Below, in pieces: positions 1-10,002 of a stretch of 64,000 nt of DNA. The notes below the pieces were generated by a model. That model saw only the letters and a list, made by a program, of their open reading frames with translations. It had not been told where the DNA came from and searched no databases. This DNA is from Allantophomopsis cytisporea (Eukaryota; Ascomycota; Leotiomycetes; Phacidiales; Phacidiaceae). A program made the translations under genes and the position numbers. The stretch spans positions 1,054,001 to 1,118,000 of the forward strand of contig CP103025.1 of the NCBI GenBank assembly GCA_024752435.1, given 5' to 3'. Each line of letters starts with the position of its first letter. Position 1 is the first letter of the stretch.

Positions 1-1150
1 ATAAATTTGCCGTTAACGCCATTAGTTGGTGTTTGTGGTTGTGGCGGCCTATTTGCAGGCTTTGGACGAGAATCCACAACATTCTGGGGTCTCGCTGGAG
101 CTGCCATAGAATGTGATCGGCCCATAGGCCCTCGGGAATTGCCTGCGTTAGAAAGGACCGCGTTCGTAGCAGGACCGGTGTCCCCCCTGTTCCCGCTGTT
201 TTGGTCAAAGTGATGAGATGACGTCGTCGTAGGCGCAGGTAGGACAACTTCGTCTGGGTCAATATCCAAGTCACTACCAAGACCAAAGTCCGCCTCATCG
301 AAATCTTTTATTGGTTAGCTGAAAGCCAAATGACATGTCAACATATGTGCTTACCATCGAACTCATCACCTAAGGACTCTTCGCTCCCTATGCATTATCA
401 TTAGATAAGTGCCTCCCAACTATGAATATATAAACTTACCAGCACTATTTGACTTTGGTTCTGGTTCTGCCTTTACCATCACAGACTGCGTTTCTTTCTT
501 GACGGGCCCATAACCAGGAGCATGATGTAGGTTATCAATGCTCCATTTTGTTGGCTGAACTTTTACCTTCATGACTTTACCCAGATAATCCTTATCAGCA
601 ATACAATTTCCCAAAACATTACCAAAAGTCCTCAGGGTTCTCTTCAGTGCATCGGTTGTACCCTCTTTTTTCGCTTTCGCAAACGCCGCAGCTTTTCCCT
701 TGCAATTCTCAATGTGTCCATACCCAATATCCTCATGAAAGGTGCCATCCCGGAGTGTGACTCGAACGATTACGGATAGTCCCAAATTGACTCTGAATGT
801 GTGTGGATTTTCATCAACAAAATCGACATCAATCTGGACAATTGAACTTGACCAACCATTGAAACCGAAGACCTCATTCGCAAGTTGTATGACCTTTCCA
901 CCAGCAAGATAATGTACCTTGCCTCCGGAGGGCCCCGCTCTGGATGAGATATATTCCGGACCCAACTGCTTCTCAAGTCGACTCTGTAACGTAGCTATCT
1001 CCTGTGCAGTGTATTCTGAAATTCGCGGCTTGACCGTCTCAAATGGATTGGTGGGAGAAGCGCGGTCGCCATGCCTCGAGTGTTGATCGCCTGGACTATG
1101 ATATGTCAGCAAAACGAATCAGCATATATTAATCAGACTTACGCAGGCAT
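1..1150 (-). CDS. RAD52: RAD52 recombination mediator, 3' part cut by window edge
   Basis: Rad52 promotes single-strand annealing and loads Rad51 during homologous recombination in the nucleus. I read four exons on the minus strand: 1143-1150 (only ATGCCTGC), 440-1095, 355-387 and 1-304, joined by 47-52-bp GT-AG introns that keep frame. The N-terminal third carries the conserved Rad52/22 DNA-binding fold: the stretch around 'FGFNGWSS', then 'VTLRDGTFHEDIGYG', 'KAKKEGTTDALKRTLRTFGN' and 'GNCIADKDYL'. These are diagnostic of the family. The downstream exons are acidic, then Ser/Pro/Gln-rich, as expected of the divergent C-terminal region that binds RPA and Rad51. The stop codon lies left of the window. 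The 8-nt first exon is inferred from splice signals and continuous frame; an alternative is initiation at an upstream in-frame methionine. Confidence 0.93.
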
Positions 1151-1858
1151 GATGAAGGGTTTCAGAGACTCCGATTTACGCACATTCGTGCTGAGCACTT
1201 CTTCGACTGTTGTGGCGAACACTTATAGTTGTACTGTCAATCGGTTGTTGAGACGCGACGTTGTTTCTTGAGGACGCGATCATGATGGCACAGGACACGG
1301 GATCACGTGATGTTCCCCACAGCTACCTAAATTTCACTGCTGCCTTGACTCCTTTTATGATACCCGTACTCCGCGAAGTGGATTACTGAGTATTCTACCC
1401 TGATCCCCACATATGTCTCAGCTGGAAAGTAACGCTTTCTGAGTTTTTAACGTACTACAGAGGAAGTTCACCTGGCATAATTGCCACTGGCATTACGAGC
1501 TGCTTTTCATATCTTCATTCCTATTATCTGCATACAATGAACCAGCTCTCCATCGCTATTTGAAATCAATGCCATATATGGCCGCCAACCATACGCTAGA
1601 AATGCAGAAAAACCTGAACCGCCCCTAAAGCCTTTAACTCCAATGTACAATTCCGTGCTGCTAAAGGAAAGGATTTCGTGATCTCGTGATAGAAGTGCCT
1701 CTCATGGGCGAAATGGGGAAGATTATGAACACCAACCCAATGCAGTGAACCTCAACACGCAGCCTTTATTCAGCCTTTGCTGTATGAATCCAGCTCATTC
1801 CATATTATATACGCAGCATTCTGGAAGATTTGTTGAGAAGGGAAGTCGGCCTGAACAT
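1151..1858. other. intergenic: RAD52 upstream region / STS1 downstream
   Basis: About 0.7 kb separating the RAD52 start from the STS1 stop. Short open frames on both strands show no recognisable domain. It should hold the RAD52 promoter and the STS1 3' end; no specific regulatory motif stood out. Confidence 0.6.
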
Positions 1859-2710
1859 CTACCAAGGACCAACACGAACGGGCAGGCTGTTGCCATATGT
1901 TCCAGAAAGAAGCTGATCTCGAATTGAAGAGCCAGAAGGACCAGAATTCTGGTTGCCCATCCAGCCAAGCTGAGAACCAAGGGCGTCGACGGCGGCCTGC
2001 ATCTTTCCGCCCGATTGCTCATTGTGTTTGGTGAGCTTCTGGTCCCAACCCCCATATTGCAGCTGAATACCTCCTCCTCTTTTTGATGCTTCGCTAACAA
2101 CAAGAGCCCAAGCCTTAGATATCTCCTCATAAGCGTCGTCTTTGTGTCGTTTGTGTGCAGTGTTCTGCCAATCAGGAAGGTTGTGGATAATGTTTGTGGC
2201 ACCATCCAAGAAGCTCAAGGAAACTGTAGTCTGACTCTCATGTGGAGGAAGGTAGTGTGGTGTAAAGTCGATCAGAGCATCTATAAGAGCGGTGAGAGCA
2301 TGTTTGACTCTGTTGTATGCGTATTCTGAGCCAGCATCACCACCAAACGGGAAAGCATCTCGTAGTTTGTCCTGATACTGTCCTAAGACGTTCAATGCCG
2401 ACTCTACCGAAGGCCTTGGTGCTGTAGAGACAACCTCAGATCCGATCTCTGGGTGTCGCTCACAAATAGAGTGCAGGACCGTTCTGAGTGACTGAGCATC
2501 GAGGGTTTCCAGGAGGCGAGGTAATGCGAGTGGTCTTCCGGTGATTTCTGTGCCCCGAGAACGCTTTACTGGTCGGGATACCAATCTGGAGGAAAGGCCA
2601 GGCGAGTTGAGAGGGGAGAGGGACATTCCATCGTATCCTCCGCCATTTGGATCGAAGGCTGCACGGCCAGACTCGAGCTCGTCGTCAGCTTTGCGTTTTC
2701 GTCCACTCAT
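1859..2710 (-). CDS. STS1: STS1/Cut8 nuclear proteasome tethering factor
   Basis: A single uninterrupted 283-residue reading frame. The Sts1/Cut8 family anchors 26S proteasomes at the nuclear envelope and is needed for chromosome segregation. Length fits (yeast and fission yeast members are about 260-320 residues). The N-terminus starts 'MSGRKRKADDE', a basic nuclear-localisation-like patch, followed by a Ser/Pro linker. The helical core follows: 'LPRLLETLDAQSLRTVLHSI', 'HPEIGSEV', 'YAYNRVKHALTALIDALIDF', 'THYLPPH'-like region and 'GATNIIHNLPDWQN', which match the Cut8 domain. The final ~60 residues are Gly/Asn/Ser-rich and less conserved. The start is chosen at the first ATG before the basic patch; a 5'-UTR intron is likely just upstream. 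Confidence 0.9.
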   Translation of the reverse strand: MSGRKRKADDELESGRAAFDPNGGGYDGMSLSPLNSPGLSSRLVSRPVKRSRGTEITGRPLALPRLLETLDAQSLRTVLHSICERHPEIGSEVVSTAPRPSVESALNVLGQYQDKLRDAFPFGGDAGSEYAYNRVKHALTALIDALIDFTPHYLPPHESQTTVSLSFLDGATNIIHNLPDWQNTAHKRHKDDAYEEISKAWALVVSEASKRGGGIQLQYGGWDQKLTKHNEQSGGKMQAAVDALGSQLGWMGNQNSGPSGSSIRDQLLSGTYGNSLPVRVGPW

Positions 2711-2724
2711 GGTTGGTGTATAAG

Positions 2725-2806
2725 CTAGAAGTGGCCTTTGTCAGTATTTTTTTTCTTTTCCTTTTTATCCCCCCGAAGGCAGACGGAGAGGGGCAAGTAG
2801 ACGTAC
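2725..2806 (-). other. probable 5'-UTR intron of STS1
   Basis: On the minus strand a GTACGT donor (2801-2806), a perfect TACTGAC branch site and a CTTCTAG acceptor (ending at 2725) bracket 82 bp, 14 nt before the STS1 ATG. Seen in sequence; whether it is spliced needs RNA data. Confidence 0.5.
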
Positions 2807-2810
2807 TTTG

Positions 2811-4055
2811 TCGTGAAGGGGAGTGACGTGAGTCGTGCTGGCGAGGAAGGAGAGACGGTTGTGGTGATAACAAAACATTCATGGTCGCTGTTACAGTAGC
2901 AGAGACTACCAGGATGGTAAGTGGTGGTCTGGTTATTGCGTTGTACCAGAGCTGGTTTTGTGATGGAAGAAGGTCGTCAAAACAGAGGTGTGTGGTGAGC
3001 TCACCAGAGTCTTCGAAATTAAGGTAGAGAGAAGGTCTCGATTATGGCGGCCTTCGCCAGCAGCAGACTATTTTAGCCTTGCCGAGTGCGGGTCTGGCCT
3101 TACAACTTTTGCCCCACGTGATTTCAGCCACAACAACGTGGAGAGAAGATCGAAATTGCCGTTTGAGATCAAGAATTTCTTATTTGCAGAGCATTTCATC
3201 AAAATAGTTTCACTACTTTTGTGATCACGAAAACATGCTGTCGCTGTTATAGTTTTGCGGTGAGGAGTCGAGGCGAGACCAAGCACCACAAGGATCCAGA
3301 TACGCGGATCTCGCCGAAGAAAAAGCGACAGTGTTATTATTCGTTATTATGATCAGGTCAATGACACAGCAACCACATCTACAGGGATATCATAGCTAGT
3401 GTTGACAACCCGACTCAGGCTCATATCAGCCAAAGGGGTATTGGTTGGTGACGGGTTGAAGAGGTAGGTCTCAACGAACATAGGTAATAGATAGTTCCAA
3501 ATTTCATTGGTTTACTGAGTAGTTGTATAGTCAGTCAGTTAGCCTTCCATGGTCATCACTAGATATGATTCTGACATCTGGTAGGTGAAGGAGACAGCCT
3601 TTGAGCGGGGGCGATGTTAATTACTACGTACTCATATGCACCATGTGAGATTCTCTTTTCTCTGTACCAAGTATTTGCCGACAAATCAGGATGTATGTCA
3701 CAAGGATGCCATTAGTTTCTACGGAAGCTAGCTAAAGTAGTAACTAAATGACAACCACTGCGGCAGAAAGAGCTTGTCTCAATATTCCTGGTTGTCAAGA
3801 CGACGAAACTTTTGAAGGAAAGATTTTCAACACCAGTGTCATTCATGGGAGATGAGGCTCGTCAACACCAGAAAGACAACTTCTCCAGTGACTAATTTGC
3901 AACTCCGAAGATTTTGCAAACTGATGTTGAATTAGTGTATTTTCAAAGAAGAAGTCGAAGCTATTGCGCATGTATTGACGATAGTAGAACAAGGTTTTAT
4001 GTCCTGCTGAGTCTGTAGATGAAACCTGATCTGAGTAAGTGACATCTAAAGCCAT
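2811..4055. other. intergenic, STS1 promoter and 3' region of the next gene
   Basis: About 1.2 kb. Contains the upstream region of STS1 and the 3' trailer of the 1,314-aa gene. The 70-codon frame directly downstream of that gene's stop (the stop and a new ATG overlap as TAGATG at 4053-4058) has no recognisable domain and is probably trailer sequence. Nothing else recognised. Confidence 0.5.
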
Positions 4056-7000
4056 CTACCAAAGAGGCTTGGAAGACCGAGCGCGACTTCCACTTTCGCT
4101 GGACTTTCTGCGGTTCTTCTCGGCCAAGCTACGTTCGAGGCGCATCTGAACATTGCGCTGAACTTCAATAGATGGAGAGCTGTCAATGTCGCTGGTTCCT
4201 GCAGGTCTTGGCACTATTGCGTCTCGTCCGCCAATAAATTGAGTCGTGGAACTAACTCCGGACTGAACTGAATGTGCTCGGCCAGTTGATTCTGCTACTG
4301 CCCCTGTCTGAGTCGGATGGGATGCCAATGAGTTTGATGGCTGTACCAACTGTGCTGCAAGATTGGCTTGACGGGGAGCGGAATAGGCAACATGGGGAAA
4401 TGGGCTGGGTGAACTACCAAGAATGGGTGAATGTATATGGCTAGGAGTCATCTGAAGCAGCGAGTTATGAATGGTGGGAATGGGTTGTCGGAACTCTCTT
4501 GTTACCCCGAAGATATCCCTTATCCAGAACACTTCATAAGGTTGTTGAGTCTGTGGGGTTGGAATTAATTGAGAGGTTGTGATACTCGCGGCATTTGTAG
4601 AAGATTCATGCTCTTGGAGGTAGGAGGAGGCACTCGCCGAATGCTGAGAATCAGACCCTGAAGGATCTCCTGAGTTGGTCAGGACTGTAGAGTCATCCGG
4701 TACTGGGAGATTGTTGGAGATCGTACGATTGTCGACAGCTACAAGATTATCTAGAACTGACTGGTTCCGCGCAACTGCAGAATTGGTTGCATCTGTGTGT
4801 GTCATAAGAGAGGTGGACTCAGACTTTTTTGGCGTACCCGGAACCTTCTTGGTTGTTTGGATGGATTCGAGTGGGCTTGTGTTTCCGCCAACGAAGTCAT
4901 TCTTGTTAGGTCCAAGAAGCTCAGATGAGTGGAGACTTCCAGCAACGTGAGAGGACTGTTGGACTTGTGAAGCACTGTTCTCCAACATGGCGGTATGCTG
5001 AAGTTGCACACTTTGGGTTTCGTCGGCCGCGGTTGCAAATGAATCTTGGGAGGATAAAGACAAATTTGCCCGGTGTAAAGGATTCTGACCTTGCGACAGT
5101 GCGGAATCTTGCATCGGTTCTTGGGTTTGGGAGGCAGCCTGGGCGGAGTTATTGTCGGTAGCCCAGCGAGATGCACCAAGGCCGTGGGTAAGCCCTTTTG
5201 TCACATCGGATGGTGAACTCGACGCGACAATTTTGTTCTCATTTTCAGGACCTTGATATAATATATCAGTGTCCTTGTGGTATTTGACCTCTTGGGGAGA
5301 GTTCTGCGATGCAGTATCCTTAGGATGCGTTTCTTCTGAATCTGACTTGCTACTGCCAACTATGCTGACCTTTCTGCTCAGAGGTTTGGGATATCTGTGA
5401 TCTGCCGAATGTGTCTTGACGGATGGAGGTGCTTCTCCTGGATTCAGCCATTCTTGCTCCAGAAGAGGCTTGCTGATAGGGATAGCGTGAGATCTATATG
5501 CTATCAATTCTTCTTGGTTATATGTGAATCGCATGGTGCAAATCGGCTTGGCAACACTGTCGTCGGAAACTGCTTTGTTGGAGATCTCTTCCATATCCTC
5601 AGGTGCGATAAATTGCGGATTTCCGGCTCCAGATACCGCACCACTACCTAATAAAGACGACTCTACTTCGGAATCGCTTACTTTCTCAAGGGCTCGGCCA
5701 ACTAATCTGTTGGTAAAGCCCCGTCTGAAAGAATCTCGCTCTTTTCCAGAAAAGTGTTTGAAAGTGTTTGACTTGGTCAGCATATTGTCAACGATAGCCT
5801 CTGCAGTAGCATTTGCGTAGATAGACGATGCCAGGCCACCTCCTAGAACTCGCTGTATCTTGGACTCATCAACGTCATTGCCTTCGATATCGACCATAGG
5901 AGTTATTTTTAGGGAGCTTTGGCCCATGTTGGAAGCATTGTGTACATCAGGACGAGCAGACTTTCCAGGCTTTGTGAAAGGAGTTTCCATCGCATACATC
6001 GAAGCAGCAAGTCCACCTCGGAAATCTAGTTTCTCTGAGAACTTGGTGATTACTGGGGTATTTTCTGATGATTGGGAAGTCTGGGCTCTCTCTCCCACAC
6101 TCTCAGCAGCCATGACACAACCAAGGAAGTCTCCTCCAGCGATTCTGTCGAGCTTATCAAGCGCAAGATCCATACTATCAGGGCCCATGAGACTTAGAAT
6201 TTGCTCTGAGTATGATGGCTCAGTAGGTTTCTGTTCCTCATCTGAATCGCCGAAAGAGATGAGCTGCTCTACGGGTGCAGACTCTTTAACACCTTCTGTA
6301 TGATCATAGCGCCCAGTCTTTTCGTCCTCTCGCAGCGTCATTTCATGTCCTTGCATATTTTCTTTTGGGCAATCTTTAAGATTTGTATCAGGGGATTCTT
6401 CAATAGCCAGCGAGCATGCTGCTGCGAAATCTTCTGCTACGTAGGCTGAGATAAACAACAAGCTGCAGGTGATTCTCTGGCCATTGGCATCTTGGATATC
6501 GAGCTTCGCCACTCTGTCCTGTACAGAAACATTGATGTCAGAAGTGATATGTACACTAAGGAGAATACCGTCTGCCAGGCTGCTGAGATTGAGCCATGTA
6601 AAATGATCAACAGTGCTCTTCAGAACGATGACTCTTGCATCGTCGCAACGTGTGCCTGCGTTTTCGGCTCTACACTTTGCATCGATGTATATCTTTTGTT
6701 CAGGCAAGCCATGCGTACCGGCCGACGAAGTAGCATCAGCAACAGGTCTTGCTTGAAATGGGTTGATTTGATCCTGACCTCCTGACTGATTCGCATAATT
6801 TGAATCTGCTAAGCCTTGATGGGCTGCAAATGGATTCTTGTCAGTTGAAACACTACTGTCTGCGTATCCGGAACCCATTAAACCTGCACTGGATGTTGCT
6901 GGTTTCTTGTCGGATAGACCACTCTGATCCGCATATTTAGAGCCTATCAATCCCACATTGCCTGCAGTTATTTTCTTTTCCAACGAGATGTTGTCATCTG

Positions 7001-8159
7001 CATATCTAGAGCCCGCCAAGCCCACGTTGGCTGCAGCAATTTTATTCTCCGAGGGGATGTTCTCATCTGCATATCTAGAACCTGCCAAGCCTATATTGGA
7101 TGAAGCTGGCTTCTTCTCGGACGCATTTCCTTGGCCTTCAGAGATCAATGGCAAGACAACAGCACTCTTTGTTTGATCTGTACTCGATGTAGATTCCTGG
7201 GACTGTGCATATCTTGATCCAGCCAATCCGGCAGGAGATTTCATAGGAATTGACTTCAAGCTTGCCTCCAAGAAGTCTTTAGGTTCGGCAAGAGTATACG
7301 TGAACTGTACATTGTGTACTGGTCTTCTGGTCATATGAACCCCATGCACAGAGCGTTGAGCACCGCGCAACGAGCGTTCATTACGAGTAGACTTGCTTTG
7401 CAAGTTTGATGCATGATCAATGACGCCGCTATATGAGCTGGCAAGCACACCTGTACCACCTTGGTTCTCTACTGTTGGAAATGATATGTCGAGATTTTCT
7501 CGAAGGAAATTCTCTATGTTGGGGTCTCGAGGCGGTTTTGGGACATCGAACATAAAGTGCGACGATTTACCACTATGAATATCTTCATCAGCCAAGTGTT
7601 AATTTGAATTGGAACTATACATACCGTCCGCCACCGCGCCCGCTTCGACCTCCGCGTGAACCAGCGAAGCCACCGCCACGACCGCGATCGATTTGCGCGT
7701 TTGTTAGACCGCCACGATTAGCTGAACGAGGTGATCGATAACTGTCCATCTCAGCTCTCATACGAACTCGGTGAGACTGGCCATCATTAATGTTCTCCAA
7801 ATCATCGTTATCGGAGTGTATGTCTGCCGCAAGAGCTATGAAAAAAACCATTAGCTAAGCTCTTCCGTAAACTGCAAGCAACAAACCTTTCCAGCCACTC
7901 AGGGCGCCTGAATTCTGCTGTGTCAATCTCCATTCCTCTGTGCCTTCAACTCTAGCCTTGCGAGACTTGTCAAGAGCCTCGATATCTACAGCACCCCAGC
8001 CTTTGAGATTCTCGACTGGCAAAGCATTTCGGCGACCAATGCCCAACTCCTCCTAGCTTATGATTAACGAGACGCGCAAAATTCCCACAAGAGTCAAAGA
8101 TCACATACCTCCATAGCAGCCAGTACCGCTAACTGCGCGGCATCTGGCTGTTCGTCCAT
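4056..8159 (-). CDS. large low-complexity protein with RGG box, eIF4E-binding-like motif and GLAxSxYA repeats
   Basis: Four exons (8109-8159, 7887-8052, 7625-7835, 4056-7572) encode 1,314 residues; all three introns are 52-57 bp with canonical ends and the frame is kept. The methionine beginning 'MADEDIHSG' at 7595 is inside the last intron, so the long uninterrupted frame alone gives a wrong N-terminus; the real start is 'MDEQPDAAQ'. An RGG segment lies at about residues 122-143 (RNA binding). Residues 250-405 hold six GLAGSRYA-like octapeptides, five of them spaced exactly 23 residues apart; three more occur later, ending with GLGASRWA. At Tyr827, 'YNQEELI' fits the eIF4E-binding consensus YxxxxL-phi, in the context 'MRFTYNQEELIAYR' that resembles 4E-T/4E-BP sites. 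The rest is Ser/Thr/Gln-rich and probably disordered. Function by homology unknown; a translational regulator is my inference. Confidence 0.8.
6770..7240 (-). repeat. in-register 69-bp coding repeats (23 residues)
   Basis: The sequence GCATAT(C/T)TAGA or close variants (part of the GS-Y-A codons) occurs at 6793, 6862, 6931, 7000 and 7069, exactly 69 bp apart, and again at 7207, two units further. Each unit encodes GL(A/I/M)(G/D)S(R/K/G/N)YA plus a variable Ser/Lys/Ala spacer. The octapeptide is better conserved than the spacer. Confidence 0.85.
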
Positions 8160-8720
8160 ATTGTTTGGAGGTTGCTGTATATCTTAGAAATACCGTGTAA
8201 TCTTTTCGTTCTTCTCCAATTTTGCTTACAAACTGGCGGACTGAATTGGCAAATAGATTGTATAACTTCTGCGATCAGACCTCTTGACTGGTCAGTATTG
8301 GTATTAGAACGAGTTCGTTCTCCAATTTCCTCGGAAGTCTGAACGAACATTAGTATTATATTGTGACATGGTCCACTGGAAGAGCTCTGGGAAATTACAA
8401 TAAGTCTCTTCCGTCTACACTCGCACAGTGCAACTCTTTCAATGTTCCAGATCGCTCGTCAAAGAGAGGATCATGGTTATAGTAGATAGCGAATGGCATC
8501 TCGTGAATAGATAGAGTGAAGAGAAAGACAACTTACTTTGAGATGCTACCCAGGAACGAGTGGGCAGCAGGTGCTGCCCGTTCAAGACTTGAGAGGACTG
8601 TGCTCGCTGCAATTGTTTCGTGCCAAATGGTAGAAGTTCGTGGGGTAACGTAGAAGAAGACTGTCTTGCTTGATCAGCAAGATGTTGATACAAGCGCAAC
8701 AAGTCCGTTCCAATTCAGTT
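8160..8720 (-). other. probable 5' leader with small upstream ORF
   Basis: Upstream of the 1,314-aa gene. A 21-codon frame (8304-8369, minus; starts MSQYNTNV and stops) lies 145 bp before the ATG. A GTAAGT donor near 8536 and a TTTCCCAG acceptor near 8390 could remove a leader intron. An 87-codon frame starting at 8702 crosses that donor and has no recognisable domain; I treat it as leader and not as a gene, with low certainty. Confidence 0.3.
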
Positions 8721-10002
8721 TAGATATCGGAAATTGAAGGAAATATGAAGATCTGTCAATGTGAAATGTGGGTTTGCGTATGTTTTCGTGAGAAGGAAAG
8801 GTGTCTGGTTAAGCACTTATACATGACGCACTCATGCCCCGTCCCGTGCCTAGACATCGCGAACCTCTCAAACACGGAAAGCACTTGAAGGCGTTGGACG
8901 AATCCAGTTTCCACGCTAGTCAGCACAAGGCTTACTGTCGTATGCCAGTGCTTCAGGCCGATTTCTCAATAGCAGCGTCTGCATCTCTGTTAGCAATGTG
9001 TTGTAAGAAATTTCAGTGGTGTAGTTATCAGGAGCGCCTTTACAGCGATATTCTCATTCAACAATATTACAGTATATTTACAATGACAAGAAAAGTACAG
9101 CTAAGACCTCTGAACTTGAGCCCAGACGTCCCACAAACTTAGCTTTGGCTTATGATATACACCGACATTGCTCCGTTTCATTGAGACGTATCAATTACCA
9201 TTGAAAGTCTAGGAGTCAAATTTGCCTGTTGGTTGCATAGCTTGTAATTTGTGAAAGTAGGCTTGAGAAACTGCATAGCTAGGTACATAAACATATGTAG
9301 CATACCAAGTGGCATGACTTCGAATGAAACTCATGCATTAATGGTAACATCTCTTTGGATTTAACCGGTGCAAGATATATAAGCGCACTTATTAGCAGAA
9401 TGATTCAGATTGCCTTTCTATGATCGACATTCCCTTGATAAGCTCTATGGCGACGTGACTTACTTGCTTCATCTCTTGAAACTGTTTGGCTTTCGGTTGG
9501 AACGTCCCTCGAGAGCATTCTTCTGGATTCGTAATTGATCTTATATATAAGTCGCAACATCAATCTTGGACCAGATATCAAAACCTTTTTCTTTTGAGTC
9601 AAGCGCTCTTAAATGAACGTATATCCATGTTAGAAAAGCATTCATTCGTTGTATGCAATAGGGTAAATTATGTTTGATTTTTGGTTTAAAAACTAGAGAT
9701 ATAATGTCTTACATCGAAAAGAAAAATACACATGAATGGCTTGAAAATCAGACGAGGCAAGGCAATTGGCGACATAGGTATTAAAGCAATTATAAATGTG
9801 TTCAAGTCCTGCATCCATCATGAGGTTGTTGAGCTGTCGTCTTAACGGCGGGTCTACTTCGGACTGGGCACTTTTCGCGGGGACCAATCGGTTTGATTCC
9901 GAAAACCATCAGTAAAGTTACCGATTGCACGATAAAAAGTTCCCCGACATCGCATTGTGGGTTGCACATTCTAATACTTTATATACAATCGCCACCGTCA
10001 CA
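8721..10002. other. intergenic, LYS4 upstream region
   Basis: About 1.3 kb between divergent genes. Short frames on both strands have no domain and no codon bias. No tRNA-like A/B box pair found. Should contain both promoters. Confidence 0.5.

Noticed and set aside
3843..4055. 70-codon frame starting in the TAGATG overlap after the 1,314-aa gene
   Set aside because: Eukaryotic trailer position, no domain; the overlap is most likely chance.
8439..8702. 87-codon minus-strand frame upstream of the 1,314-aa gene
   Set aside because: Crosses a good GTAAGT donor and has no domain; better explained as a leader exon, though a small gene is not fully excluded.
8834..9142. 102-codon plus-strand frame
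   Set aside because: No domain, no splice-supported extension and no compositional sign of coding; it sits in the intergenic region before LYS4.
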